Below, piece by piece: positions 23,941 through 32,622 of a stretch of DNA of 64,000 nucleotides. Position numbers and translations under genes: made by a program. The notes under the pieces were generated by a model. It was not told the origin of the DNA. It saw only the letters and a list, made by a program, of their open reading frames with translations, and did not search any database. The DNA is taken from positions 124,001-188,000 of the forward strand of contig NZ_PDJV01000005.1 of assembly GCF_004116465.1 (NCBI RefSeq). Direction: 5' to 3'. Position 1 is the stretch's first letter; every line of letters starts with the position of its first letter. Source of the DNA: Arcobacter sp. F2176 (GTDB lineage: Bacteria; Campylobacterota; Campylobacteria; Campylobacterales; Arcobacteraceae).

Positions 23941-24324
23941 ATGGCAGTTAAAATTACAGAAGAGTGTATAAGTTGTGAAGCATGTGCTCCAGAGTGTCCA
24001 GTTGCAGCGATTTTAGAAGATGGCAATGCTAAAAATCCTACAGATGTATTTTATGTAAAACCAGAATCATGTGTTGAATGTGTTGATCATGCAGATAAAC
24101 CAAGATGTGCGGAAGCTTGTCCAACAGAGGGTGCAATTGTATGGGACATGCCTTATACTAGTGAATTCTCAGATTATTATGCAATGGGTAACGATGAAGG
24201 CACTTATAAAATTAGAGAACATAAAACAAAAGGTCTTATGCTTCCAAGCGTAAAAGAGCAAAAATTTATTACTGACATTCCAATGGAAGATAGAGAATCT
24301 TACGCAAATGTAGGACAATTTTAA
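23941..24324 (+). CDS. 2[4Fe-4S] ferredoxin of nif type
   Basis: A 127-residue ferredoxin. The first cluster motif is CISCEACAPECP and the second is CVECVDHADKPRCAEACP, with an insert between the second and third cysteines typical of nif-linked and Allochromatium-type ferredoxins (FdxN/FdxB group). The C-terminal ~55 residues extend beyond the usual fold. It is a low-potential electron carrier, plausibly for nitrogenase or cofactor assembly. It has its own sigma-54 promoter and a strong terminator directly after. It is much more likely a nif ferredoxin than a housekeeping one, given the promoter. Confidence 0.87.
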   Translation: MAVKITEECISCEACAPECPVAAILEDGNAKNPTDVFYVKPESCVECVDHADKPRCAEACPTEGAIVWDMPYTSEFSDYYAMGNDEGTYKIREHKTKGLMLPSVKEQKFITDIPMEDRESYANVGQF

Positions 24325-24330
24325 GATTAA

Positions 24331-24354
24331 AACAAAGACTTTAAAGTCTTTGTT
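24331..24354. terminator. Bidirectional terminator between ferredoxin and sensor kinase
   Basis: ACAAAGACTTTAAAGTCTTT continued by GT is a perfect palindrome flanked by A- and T-rich sequence. It sits between the stop of the ferredoxin gene and the convergent kinase gene. Confidence 0.8.
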
Positions 24355-27051
24355 CTAATCAACACTCTTTAAAGAGATTAGAAATTTTGCACCTGTATAT
24401 TTTTTATTCTCATACTCATATTCTACATTTGAAACTTTTATTTCTCCACCCATTTTTTTAATTATTGAATAAGACATATATAAACCAAGCCCTGTTCCAT
24501 TAGATTCATGTTTTGTAGTAAAATATGGTTCATATATTTTATTCATTATATTTGCAGGTATTCCATTGGCGTTATCTTTTATACTTACACAAATAGTATC
24601 TTTATCTTGTGTAACTTTAATAAAGAGCAATCTCTCTTCATCTTTTTTGTTTTCTGTTAAAGCATCAACAGCATTATTTACTATATTAATAAGAGCTTGA
24701 AGCACTTGATTTTGATTTCCTTTTACCACTTTTTTTAAATTATTAGTAAATATGAACTTAACCTGAGAACTGTGTAAAGAATGAGAAATAAGTCTATTTA
24801 AATTCTCCATTAACTCTTTTATATCAAACTCTTTTGAGCTATCTGCATCTTTAATAAAAGATCTAAAGTCATCAATTGTTTGAGATAAATAATTAGCATT
24901 TGCTATAATCTGCTTTGAGTCTTTTAAAACCTTAGTATTATTTAATTTTCCAATCTCATTATAAATACTCCAACTACTACTTATTGTCGTAATTACACTT
25001 AATGGTTGCCTCCATTGGTGAGCAATATGTCCAATCATCTCACCTAATGCTGCCATTTTAGATTGTTCAATCAAAAGTTTTTCTTTGTTCTTTACCTCTG
25101 ATAAGTCAATAATAGAAGAGATTCTAATAAGTCTATCATTCAATTTTAAATTAGTACCTCTTCCTAAAGCAGGGATAATCTTTTTTTCTGAACTTACAAC
25201 ATTTAATTCAAAAGGTTCACTACTATCACTTGAAAAGGTTTCTTTAATTTTTTGTTTATATTCATCAGATACAAACTCTAAATAATCTAATCCTATCATT
25301 TCATCTTTACTTAAATTAAAAAGCTTTAATGCTGACTCATTTGCATCAATACATATTCTATTTTCAGTGATGATAATTGCTTCTAATGTCGAATTAATAA
25401 TACTTTGTACATTATGATATGATTTCTTTAGTTCATTATTATATTTTTTTAAAACAATTTGCCTATATATAAAACCTATAACTATAAATAAAGTTATTAA
25501 TAAAATAATTATCAAGATTTTATAATCTAGTGTTTTTTCTTTAACAGTAGTTTGAATCCAATTTGAATAAATATCTTTTTTCTCTTTTTGTGTAATTGAA
25601 TCTATTGATTTATTAATTATTGATAATAAAATTGGATTATTTTTTTGTACTAAATAACGATGTTCAAAATCAAAAAGTGTACTTCCTGAAATCTTTAAAT
25701 CACTTAAATGAAGTTGAGAAATATAAAATACTGAAGTTGCAATATGTCCAATAAAAGCATCTGCTCTGCCTTTTTCAACTAAAATTAAAGCTTCTTGGAT
25801 ATTGGAAGTTTCTAATATCTGGATAGCTGGATAATTTTTTTTGATAAAATTATAACTTGTATAATGTTTAGGAACAGCAATTACTTTATTTTTTAAATCA
25901 TTTAAACTATTTACATAAGAATACTTTGAACCAGTTATTATTACCATGGGAAACTTTGAATACATTTTAGAAACAAGCCCCAAGGACTCTTTTTCTGAAC
26001 TTGAAGTAACAGAAGGAATTAAATCTATTTCTCCTTCATTAAATTTATCCAAAACATCTTTCCAAGACCTTGAAGGAACAAATTGAAACTTAAGACCTGA
26101 TCTAACACTTATTATTTTAAGAAAGTCTCCTATAATACCTTGCATCTCATTATTTTCAATAATAGACAAAGGCATCCAATTTATTTCACTATATTTTATA
26201 TTAGGATTACTCTTAATATATTTTATTTCTTCTTCAGTAAACTTAACATATTTATAATCAGCATTATCTTTATCAAATATAATCCATTTATCCGCTATTG
26301 AGTTTAACTCTTGAGTGGAAATTTTATCTAAGGCTTTTTCTATTATAGAGTTTAAAATAGGATTATCTACATTAACTCCAAATCTTAAATCCTCTTTTTT
26401 GATTTTTGTAAACTCATCTATTACTTTTAAATTTGTAAATGAATTATCTTTAATTGCTTTTTCTCCTTTTGTATAAGAAGATACAAAATAATCTGCTTTT
26501 CCTTCAATAACTGCTTTGATTTTTTCTAATGCCGTATCAAATTCTAAGACATTTATTCCTTGTTTTTTTATATCATTAATATAAAAAATACCTTTAGTCA
26601 CAGCTAAAGTTTTTCCCTTTAAACTATCCGCTCCCTTATAGCTTTCATTATCTTTTAATCCAAAAATAAAATTAGGTATTTCATAATAAGGCTTTGAAAA
26701 TAAAGTAAAAGATTCCCTCTTTTTAGTATAAGATATATTACAGATAATCTTTACATCTTTGTTCTTAAAACTGTTCAAAGCTTCGGACCAAGGTAATGCA
26801 TTTATCTTAAAAGTTAAACCTGATAAATTTTCAATTCTTTGAAGAATATCGATAACTAGACCTTTTGAATTGCCATTTTCAATATAAGAAAAAGGAGGGA
26901 AACGCATTGATATAGCAATATCAACATTTGGGTTATTTTTTATCCACTCTTTTTCTTTAAAACTCAAAGAAAGTTCTTTCTGTGAAGTTGAAGCAAATAG
27001 ATATGATGTAAAAAAAATTATTAAAAAAATATTTTTAGGTATTTTCCCCAT
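24355..27051 (-). CDS. Sensor histidine kinase with two tandem periplasmic solute-binding domains
   Basis: An 898-residue kinase. A signal sequence (IFLIIFFTSYLFAS) is followed by two consecutive SBP_bac_3-like domains (about 35-255 and 275-500); each starts with a YIKSNPNIKY or WIKNNPNVDI element and contains ISYTKKRESFTLFSKPYY- or SVTSSSEKESLGLVS-type loops. One membrane helix (about 512-535), a PAS domain (550-650) and the kinase core follow: H-box GHIAHQWRQPLSV, N-box ALINIVNNAVDAL, G-box GTGLGLYMSYSIIKKMGG. This is the EvgS-like architecture, which senses a small molecule or amino-acid-like ligand. No response regulator gene is adjacent. It is divergent from modE; a functional link is not shown. 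Confidence 0.88.
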   Translation of the reverse strand: MGKIPKNIFLIIFFTSYLFASTSQKELSLSFKEKEWIKNNPNVDIAISMRFPPFSYIENGNSKGLVIDILQRIENLSGLTFKINALPWSEALNSFKNKDVKIICNISYTKKRESFTLFSKPYYEIPNFIFGLKDNESYKGADSLKGKTLAVTKGIFYINDIKKQGINVLEFDTALEKIKAVIEGKADYFVSSYTKGEKAIKDNSFTNLKVIDEFTKIKKEDLRFGVNVDNPILNSIIEKALDKISTQELNSIADKWIIFDKDNADYKYVKFTEEEIKYIKSNPNIKYSEINWMPLSIIENNEMQGIIGDFLKIISVRSGLKFQFVPSRSWKDVLDKFNEGEIDLIPSVTSSSEKESLGLVSKMYSKFPMVIITGSKYSYVNSLNDLKNKVIAVPKHYTSYNFIKKNYPAIQILETSNIQEALILVEKGRADAFIGHIATSVFYISQLHLSDLKISGSTLFDFEHRYLVQKNNPILLSIINKSIDSITQKEKKDIYSNWIQTTVKEKTLDYKILIIILLITLFIVIGFIYRQIVLKKYNNELKKSYHNVQSIINSTLEAIIITENRICIDANESALKLFNLSKDEMIGLDYLEFVSDEYKQKIKETFSSDSSEPFELNVVSSEKKIIPALGRGTNLKLNDRLIRISSIIDLSEVKNKEKLLIEQSKMAALGEMIGHIAHQWRQPLSVITTISSSWSIYNEIGKLNNTKVLKDSKQIIANANYLSQTIDDFRSFIKDADSSKEFDIKELMENLNRLISHSLHSSQVKFIFTNNLKKVVKGNQNQVLQALINIVNNAVDALTENKKDEERLLFIKVTQDKDTICVSIKDNANGIPANIMNKIYEPYFTTKHESNGTGLGLYMSYSIIKKMGGEIKVSNVEYEYENKKYTGAKFLISLKSVD

Positions 27052-27190
27052 TATAAGCCTTAAAATAAATTATAAATTTTATATATTACCTTTTTTTTAT
27101 ATATAAGGAATTAATTTCTGTTTATTTTTTATTCATTTATTTATATTATAAAATATTGACAATTATATTTCATTAGGTTATATTTCATTT

Positions 27191-27961
27191 ATGGAAAATA
27201 AATTTAATATTAATGGCAATTTTTGGGTAAATAAAGATGAAAAAGGCTTTATAGGTAAAGGAAGAGTAGAACTTTTAAAAAATATCCAAATATATGGTTC
27301 TATTTCAAAAGCTGCAAAACAAATGAAGATGAGCTATAAAGCAGCATGGGATAGTGTAGATATTATGAACAAACTTTCGCAAGAACCTTTAGTCACAAAA
27401 GTAACTGGTGGTGTTGGGGGTGGAGGTACAGTTATAACCACTTATGCAAAAGAGATTATAAGTGCATACGATGAGTTAATGAATCTTCACGAAACTTATT
27501 TAAAAAATATGAGTAATCTTTTTGATAATCTTGTTATAAATCTAAAAAATGAAAAACCGGTTTTTTCAAAACTTGAAGGTAAAATCACTAGTATATTATC
27601 GAAAAATGAAACTTGTGAAATAGAGATTACCTTAGCTTCAGAACAAAAGCTAATAACAATAGTTAGCACAGAATTTTTAGAAAAAAGAGAATTAACTCTT
27701 AATAAATCTGTAAAACTCTTAATTGAAACAAGCTCAATAGTAATTACAAAAGGTATAAACTCAAATAGTGCAAGAAACTCTTTAAAAGGAATAGTTGAAA
27801 AGATTAATGATGATGGAATTAATACTTTTTTGAGTATTAGATGTGGAGAAAAAGATTTAATAGATGCAAAAATTACAAATTCAAGTTATAAAAATCTTGG
27901 AATTAAAATAAATGATAATATTTTTGCTCAATTTAAAGCTTATAATATAAATATAATCTAA
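27191..27961 (+). CDS. modE: Molybdate-responsive regulator ModE (intact)
   Basis: A 256-residue regulator. The N-terminal winged helix has IYGSISKAAKQMKMSYKAAWD, the recognition helix, and the wing VTGGVGGGGTVITTYAK. Two Mop domains follow (about 125-190 and 195-256), the second beginning NSARNSLKGIVEKI. ModE senses molybdate and represses or activates molybdate transport and molybdoenzyme genes. It is likely the regulator of the mod operon at 1182-5368, 26 kb away, whose own ModE copy lacks the DNA-binding core. Its stop overlaps that of the convergent gene at 27958 by three bases. Confidence 0.92.
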   Translation: MENKFNINGNFWVNKDEKGFIGKGRVELLKNIQIYGSISKAAKQMKMSYKAAWDSVDIMNKLSQEPLVTKVTGGVGGGGTVITTYAKEIISAYDELMNLHETYLKNMSNLFDNLVINLKNEKPVFSKLEGKITSILSKNETCEIEITLASEQKLITIVSTEFLEKRELTLNKSVKLLIETSSIVITKGINSNSARNSLKGIVEKINDDGINTFLSIRCGEKDLIDAKITNSSYKNLGIKINDNIFAQFKAYNINII

Positions 27962-28374
27962 TACAATAAAGTAAGATATGCCAATACTGCATATCTTACA
28001 AATTTAGCAACTATTACTAAAGCAAAAAAATATGTGAATTTGTATTTTAAAACACCAGCTATTAAAGTAATAGGATCACCAATAATTGGCATCCAAGATA
28101 GAAGTAGTGACCAGCCTCCATATTTATCAAAAAAAAATTTTGCCCTATCTATACTCTTTTTAGGGATATACTTTTTATTTTCTAAATACTCTTCACCTTT
28201 TAACCCAAGAAAATAATTTACACATGAGCCTAAACTATTACCTAAAGTTGCTACAAAAAGCAAAAGAGTTAAATTATACCCTTGTAAAATATCATAGACA
28301 AGAACTGCTTCACTAACCATTGGAAAAAATGTTGCAGAAACAAAACTTGAGAAAAAAAGAGTTAGATAAATCAA
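27958..28374 (-). CDS. DedA/YqaA-like small membrane protein (VTT-type)
   Basis: A 138-residue inner-membrane protein with four hydrophobic segments. It contains the VTT/DedA-like features FVSATFFPMVSEAVL (re-entrant region), LGNSLGSCVNYFLG (G-x-x-x-G in a helix), and GGWSLLLSWMPIIGDPITLIAGVLKY, the conserved second half. The length and the WMPIIGDP motif match the YqaA subfamily. DedA proteins are linked to lipid flipping and membrane homeostasis, but the function of YqaA is not established. It overlaps the next upstream EamA gene by four bases, so they are co-transcribed. Confidence 0.82.
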   Translation of the reverse strand: MIYLTLFFSSFVSATFFPMVSEAVLVYDILQGYNLTLLLFVATLGNSLGSCVNYFLGLKGEEYLENKKYIPKKSIDRAKFFFDKYGGWSLLLSWMPIIGDPITLIAGVLKYKFTYFFALVIVAKFVRYAVLAYLTLLY

Positions 28375-29279
28375 ACTATTTTTCTTTTTCTTCTAAATCT
28401 TTTAACAGGGATTTGAGATATTATAACTCCACTTAAAATTGTAACACTAGCAATCAACTCTTCAATACTCAATTTTTCTTTTAATATAAAAAATGCCAAA
28501 ATCATTGTAAAGATAGGAATTAGATTTATGTACATTGCCGCCTTTGAAGCTTCAATTTTAGTCAAGGCATAATTATATAAGCCATAACCAGCCAAAGTAA
28601 CTACAACACCTAAATAAACTAAAGATATAACAGAATTTTGAGTAAAAACTATATCTCGCGTCATATATTCATATATAAAAAAAGGAAAAAAGAAAATAGC
28701 TCCTGCAAACGCTTGAATTGCAGTTATAAAAAGAGCAGGATATTTTTCTATTAAATGTCTAGCAAGTATTGTATAAGCTGCCCCACAAGCCATAGCACAC
28801 AACTCTAAAAAATTGCCAAGCATAGGATTTGGTGCACCAAAAGTTACACTACCTTGTACACTTAACCAAATAGCTCCAATCATTGCTATTACAGAACCAA
28901 ATAAAAGTTGTCTTGAAACAAGCTCTTTAAGAAAATAACCAGCTCCCATTGCAGTAATAATAGGCATCAAAGAGGTAATCATTCCAGCTTGAGATACAGA
29001 AGTATAAGTTAAAGCTTTAATTTCAAAGATAAAATATAATGAGGGTTCAAAAATACATAATAAAAGCATATATTTTATATCACTTTTTTCAAAACTATAT
29101 TTTGAAAATCTTTTTATAAAATAAACAAAACACAAAGAAGCTATCAACATTCTAAAAAATAGAACTGTAAACTCTCCTAAATCTTGCATCGCTATTTTTA
29201 ATGCGATAAAAGAGCTACCCCAAATAAACATTGCAAAGATTAAGGAAAATATTCCTATGAGATTAAAATTTTTAGTCAA
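28371..29279 (-). CDS. EamA-family (DMT superfamily) transporter
   Basis: A 302-residue membrane protein with ten predicted helices in two EamA repeats; the first begins FIWGSSFIALKIAM and the second ends AFFILKEKLSIEELIASVTILSGVIISQ. The ending KRFRRKRK is cytoplasmic and basic. The family exports amino acids, metabolites or drugs; the substrate cannot be read from the sequence. It is the first gene of a two-gene minus-strand unit with the YqaA-like gene. Three related but distinct EamA genes occur in this window. Confidence 0.85.
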   Translation of the reverse strand: MTKNFNLIGIFSLIFAMFIWGSSFIALKIAMQDLGEFTVLFFRMLIASLCFVYFIKRFSKYSFEKSDIKYMLLLCIFEPSLYFIFEIKALTYTSVSQAGMITSLMPIITAMGAGYFLKELVSRQLLFGSVIAMIGAIWLSVQGSVTFGAPNPMLGNFLELCAMACGAAYTILARHLIEKYPALFITAIQAFAGAIFFFPFFIYEYMTRDIVFTQNSVISLVYLGVVVTLAGYGLYNYALTKIEASKAAMYINLIPIFTMILAFFILKEKLSIEELIASVTILSGVIISQIPVKRFRRKRKIV

Positions 29280-29389
29280 ATTATCACTTTTTTTTAAAAT
29301 AAGGATAGAATTGTACTCTTCTATAATTAAAAGTCAAGTTTTCAATTTATAAGAATTTTAAGTTTATTAGGATAAGATTACAACCCTTA

Positions 29390-29432
29390 AAGAGAAGCAC
29401 AAAGAGTATAAAGTACTTTTTGTGCTCTTCTT
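29390..29432 (+). other. Long imperfect hairpin upstream of the SRP RNA
   Basis: AAGAGAAGCACAAAGAGTA (29390-29408) pairs with TACTTTTTGTGCTCTTCTT (29414-29432) across a 5-base loop, with 16 of 19 positions complementary. It lies between a possible -10 (TAAGAT, 29373-29378) and the SRP RNA core. It may be the 5' leader of the RNA, a processing signal or a terminator; no gene ends into it on the plus strand. Confidence 0.5.
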
Positions 29433-29525
29433 TAGACCTTTACAATCATATCTGAAGACAACGCCCCAGGATGGGAACATAGCAAGGCACCTTCTTTTAT
29501 GGTGTGTTTAGGTATCTGGAGAGGA
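29433..29525 (+). ncRNA. ffs: Signal recognition particle RNA (4.5S-type), ends approximate
   Basis: The SRP domain IV signature is clear at 29464-29487: CCCAGG, then ATG-GGAA-CAT (3-bp stem with GGAA tetraloop at 29474-29477), then AGCAAGGC. This matches the 4.5S core CAGG-UCC-GGAA-GGA-AGCAG. The flanks extend the rod: ATATCTGAAGAC (29448-29459) pairs with GTGTTTAGGTAT (29503-29514). The RNA binds Ffh and guides co-translational targeting of membrane proteins. A terminator-like hairpin follows at 29522-29538. The 5' end is uncertain because a long hairpin lies just upstream. Confidence 0.8.
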
Positions 29526-29544
29526 GTGCTTAGCACTTCTTTCT
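29522..29544 (+). terminator. Terminator of the SRP RNA gene
   Basis: GGAGTGC and GCACTTC pair around a TTA loop (7 bp with one G-U) and are followed by TTTCTT. It ends at the stop of the convergent gene at 29544. Confidence 0.6.
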
Positions 29545-30152
29545 TACTTAAAATCCGAAAAATCTTCATCTAAAATCAAAACTTTTTTTGTATGTTTATT
29601 ATAAATAAATCTTTTATCCCCATTTTTAATAGCTTTTAAAATCAAAATTTTTATCTCTTTATCACTTTTTTTATAAGTTTTCATCAAAGCTGTAAAGTCT
29701 ATCAGAGAAATAAACTTCTTCTTTGGACTCAAGGGTTTTAATTGTGGTTTATAAATTGCACGCATTTCATTAAAGGCACTTTGTAGAAGTTTTATCTCTG
29801 AATCAAATACGCTTATAATCTTATCTTGATTTTTTTCTAGTCTTTCAATCTCTTCTTGGTACTGTCTTCGTAGCCATTTTACTGACTTTTTCAAAAGAAG
29901 AATTTGTTCATCTTTTGTTTCTATTACTTTTTGGATATAGATTTTTTCTTCTTCTTTTCTTTGGGCTACTTCTTCAATAGAAGTTGAATAACCCTCTTTT
30001 TTACTATTATCATCCCAAAGGTAAACATAGGTTTTTCCAGATTGTTTTATTGACTTTAGTTGATTACTTTTTATTCTATAGTGAACACCTTGTAAAGATA
30101 TACCAAGTATCTCTGCCGCTTGTGCTGTAGTTACTAATCTTTCCAAGGTCAC
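29544..30152 (-). CDS. MerR/excisionase-like HTH protein with coiled coil, unknown function
   Basis: A 202-residue protein. The N-terminus (residues 5-45) is a helix-turn-helix of the HTH_17 type: VTTAQAAEILGISLQGVHYR, then KTYVYLWDD as the wing. A long charged coiled coil (about 60-130: AQRKEEEKIYIQKVIETKDE onwards) follows, then a basic C-terminal region (LKPLSPKKKFISLIDFTALM). It may be a DNA-binding structural or regulatory protein. It lies 3 bases after queF and is co-transcribed with it. I do not recognise a named family for the whole protein. Confidence 0.7.
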   Translation of the reverse strand: MTLERLVTTAQAAEILGISLQGVHYRIKSNQLKSIKQSGKTYVYLWDDNSKKEGYSTSIEEVAQRKEEEKIYIQKVIETKDEQILLLKKSVKWLRRQYQEEIERLEKNQDKIISVFDSEIKLLQSAFNEMRAIYKPQLKPLSPKKKFISLIDFTALMKTYKKSDKEIKILILKAIKNGDKRFIYNKHTKKVLILDEDFSDFK

Positions 30153-30155
30153 AAC

Positions 30156-30533
30156 TTATAATTTAGCTGAGTCTATTTCAATAACCGTATGAACATTTCC
30201 ACGAGGTTTGAAATCTGCAATTACTTTTAACCATTTAGGTTCTAATTTTTCCATTAAAGTATCAAAAATCTCATTTGCTCCATTTTCATGAGAAACTTCT
30301 CTAAGCATAAATGAATTTATATATAATTTTAAGGCCTTAAGTTCTATAACTTTTTTATTTGGAGTGTAATGTATAAAAATTGTTGCAAAATCAGGATAAC
30401 CACTTCTTGGACATTTTGCCATGAATTCTGGCAATTCTATATTTATTACATAATTTTTATCATTTTTGTTTGGCCAAAAATTCTCTTCTTTGTTAATATC
30501 AAATTCTACTATCTCTTTTTCACCATATTTCAT
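30156..30533 (-). CDS. queF: QueF, NADPH-dependent 7-cyano-7-deazaguanine reductase (type I)
   Basis: A 125-residue tunnelling-fold enzyme that reduces preQ0 to preQ1 in queuosine biosynthesis. The catalytic nucleophile is Cys41 in KCPRSGYPDFAT with the acid Asp48, and the preQ0-binding Glu and the EFKSLKLY-like motif appear as VIELKALKLYINSF, followed by SHENGANEIF. The length fits the short unimodular type. The start is preceded by a GAAAC-rich region with no strong Shine-Dalgarno, but it is the only fitting ATG. Confidence 0.95.
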   Translation of the reverse strand: MKYGEKEIVEFDINKEENFWPNKNDKNYVINIELPEFMAKCPRSGYPDFATIFIHYTPNKKVIELKALKLYINSFMLREVSHENGANEIFDTLMEKLEPKWLKVIADFKPRGNVHTVIEIDSAKL

Positions 30534-30676
30534 TGTTTCTTGCCTTTTGTTTAAAAATTTCTTTAAATAATATAAGTATATGATTTTATCAAAAGTATTC
30601 TTACAAATGTTATACTACTATCATTTCATGTTATTATATTATATTATTAGAAAAACTTATTTTATGGAGCTTTATT

Positions 30677-31705
30677 ATGAAAACAGATAATTATGACATA
30701 GCTATTATTGGTGGAGGACCAGGGGGAATTGCTACAGCACTTGAAGCTGCAGTTCATGGTATCCAAAATATCATACTTATAGATAAAGCTGATAATCACT
30801 CAAGTACTATTAGAAAATTCTATAAAGAAAATAAAAGAGTTGATAAAGATTGGAAAGGTAAAAGTGTGCAAATAGAAGGGAATATTCCCTTTATGGATGG
30901 AACTAAAGAGTCAACCTTGGATTTTTTTGACAAACTTCTTGACCTTGATAAGATTGATACTTTATTTAATACAGAAGTTGAATCAATAATTAAAAATGAA
31001 AAAGAAGATGAGTTTTTAATTAGTACAGGAAGTCAAAGTTTCAAATCAAAAGCTGTCGTAGTTGCAATTGGTAAAATGGGTAAACCAAATAAGCCAGATT
31101 ATAGAATTCCCCCTTCTATAAAAGCAAAGGTAAATTTTAATCTTGACGGCTGTAGTGAAGGGGAGAAAATATTAGTAGTAGGTGGTGGGAATAGTGCTGC
31201 TGAGTATGCATATGAATTAGCTGATGAAAATAACAATGTAACACTTGTTTATAGAAAAGCACAATTTACAAGATTAAATCCAGAAAATGAAGAGATTTTA
31301 AGAACCTATAATGGACAAGAGAAATTAAGACTTAGACTAAATACAAATATTATCTCATTAGAAAATGAAAAGGGTAAAATAAAAGTTAATTTTGATGATG
31401 GATATTTTACTTTGTTTGATAGGATAATATATGCCATTGGAGGAACTAGTCCAATAGATTTTCTAAAAAATTGTGGAATAAAATTAGATAGTGAAAATAA
31501 ACCAATTTACAATGAACACTACATGACAAATATACTTTTTTTGTATGTTGCAGGAGATATCGCTTTTAATACAGGAGGGTCAATTGCCGCATCATTAAAT
31601 CATGGTTATCACATAGTAAACTCATATATGAGAAGAACAGGAAAAATCTACGCTCATACAGACAAAGTAGAAGAGTTTCTTAAAAATAATCCAGAGTTTA
31701 AATAA
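30677..31705 (+). CDS. fqrB: FqrB-like flavodoxin:quinone / NADPH reductase
   Basis: A 342-residue flavoprotein of the thioredoxin-reductase fold: FAD motif AIIGGGPGGIATALEA and NADPH motif LVVGGGNSAAEYAYELA, ending YVAGDIAFNTGGSIAASLNHGY. The CxxC of true thioredoxin reductases is absent. It matches Helicobacter FqrB in characteristic stretches: RKFYKENKRVDKDWKG, EGNIPF, VVAIGKMGKPN. FqrB is an essential-type reductase that links NADPH, flavodoxin and quinone in Campylobacterota and so provides low-potential electrons. The next gene begins 1 base after the stop. Confidence 0.85.
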   Translation: MKTDNYDIAIIGGGPGGIATALEAAVHGIQNIILIDKADNHSSTIRKFYKENKRVDKDWKGKSVQIEGNIPFMDGTKESTLDFFDKLLDLDKIDTLFNTEVESIIKNEKEDEFLISTGSQSFKSKAVVVAIGKMGKPNKPDYRIPPSIKAKVNFNLDGCSEGEKILVVGGGNSAAEYAYELADENNNVTLVYRKAQFTRLNPENEEILRTYNGQEKLRLRLNTNIISLENEKGKIKVNFDDGYFTLFDRIIYAIGGTSPIDFLKNCGIKLDSENKPIYNEHYMTNILFLYVAGDIAFNTGGSIAASLNHGYHIVNSYMRRTGKIYAHTDKVEEFLKNNPEFK

Positions 31706-31706
31706 A

Positions 31707-32555
31707 ATGATGAATATAAAACTTGTTTTGCTTGTTTCTCTTACTCTGTTTTTCTTTGCAACAAGCTCAGTTTTAGCAAGAGCTGCATTAATAAATAACT
31801 CAATTGACCCTTACTCTTTTACATTTTTTAGGCTTTTTTTTGGAGCTTTGACTTTATTAATTATTTTGTCTTTTAAAGAAAAAAAACTAAATTTAAGCCT
31901 AAATAAAAATTGGCATACTTCCTTTTTACTTTTTTTATATGCTATTTGTTTTTCTTATGCTTATATAAATTTAGATGCGGGACTTGGAGCTTTAATACTT
32001 TTTGCAATGGTACAACTGACTATTATAATTACAGCCTTGATAAAAAAGGAGCGTATTGATATTAGGAAAGCTTTAGGAATAAGTTTAGCTTTTGTAGGAT
32101 TGATTTACTTATTATATCCAAGTGAAGGTTTTGAAGTATCACTTTATCACTCTATTTTGATGATGATATCGGGTGTTGCGTGGGGACTTTATACAATCTT
32201 TGGAAAGAAATCATCAAATGCTACACTAAATACAACCGATAACTTTACAAAATCTCTTTTTTTTGCGATTATATTTTTTGCATTATTTGTTCATAATGTA
32301 AAGCTTTCAAGTTATGGGATAACTTTAGCATTTATATCAGGAGGAATAACTTCTTCTATTGGCTATCTTTTATGGTACTACTTACTTCCAAATATGAAAA
32401 TTATAACTTCTGGGATTTTACAACTTTTAATACCCCCACTTGCTATATTTTTAGGAGTATTATTCTTAAATGAAAAGATAACTTCTACTTTGATAATCTC
32501 TACAATATTGATACTTTTGGGAATATTAATATCTATATATAAAAAAGATAAATAA
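31707..32555 (+). CDS. EamA-family (DMT superfamily) transporter
   Basis: A 282-residue protein of ten predicted transmembrane helices in two repeats. The first repeat contains FFATSSVLARAALINNSIDPYSFTFFRLF and the second SGVAWGLYTIFGKKS and SSIGYLLWYYLLPNMKIITSG, the region typical of EamA exporters. It follows fqrB after 1 base and is probably co-transcribed. Substrate unknown; the sequence is clearly distinct from the other two EamA proteins in the window. Confidence 0.85.
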   Translation: MMNIKLVLLVSLTLFFFATSSVLARAALINNSIDPYSFTFFRLFFGALTLLIILSFKEKKLNLSLNKNWHTSFLLFLYAICFSYAYINLDAGLGALILFAMVQLTIIITALIKKERIDIRKALGISLAFVGLIYLLYPSEGFEVSLYHSILMMISGVAWGLYTIFGKKSSNATLNTTDNFTKSLFFAIIFFALFVHNVKLSSYGITLAFISGGITSSIGYLLWYYLLPNMKIITSGILQLLIPPLAIFLGVLFLNEKITSTLIISTILILLGILISIYKKDK

Positions 32556-32622
32556 AATATTTTTACCTATTTTGTAGCTTTTATGTGTATAATAAAAACA
32601 AAGAACAATCAGAAGAGTTATT

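Noticed and set aside
27060-27190. A ModE operator in front of the intact modE (TATATAAGG near 27100)
   Set aside because: The palindrome is poor and the region is almost entirely A and T, so a match of this quality is expected by chance.
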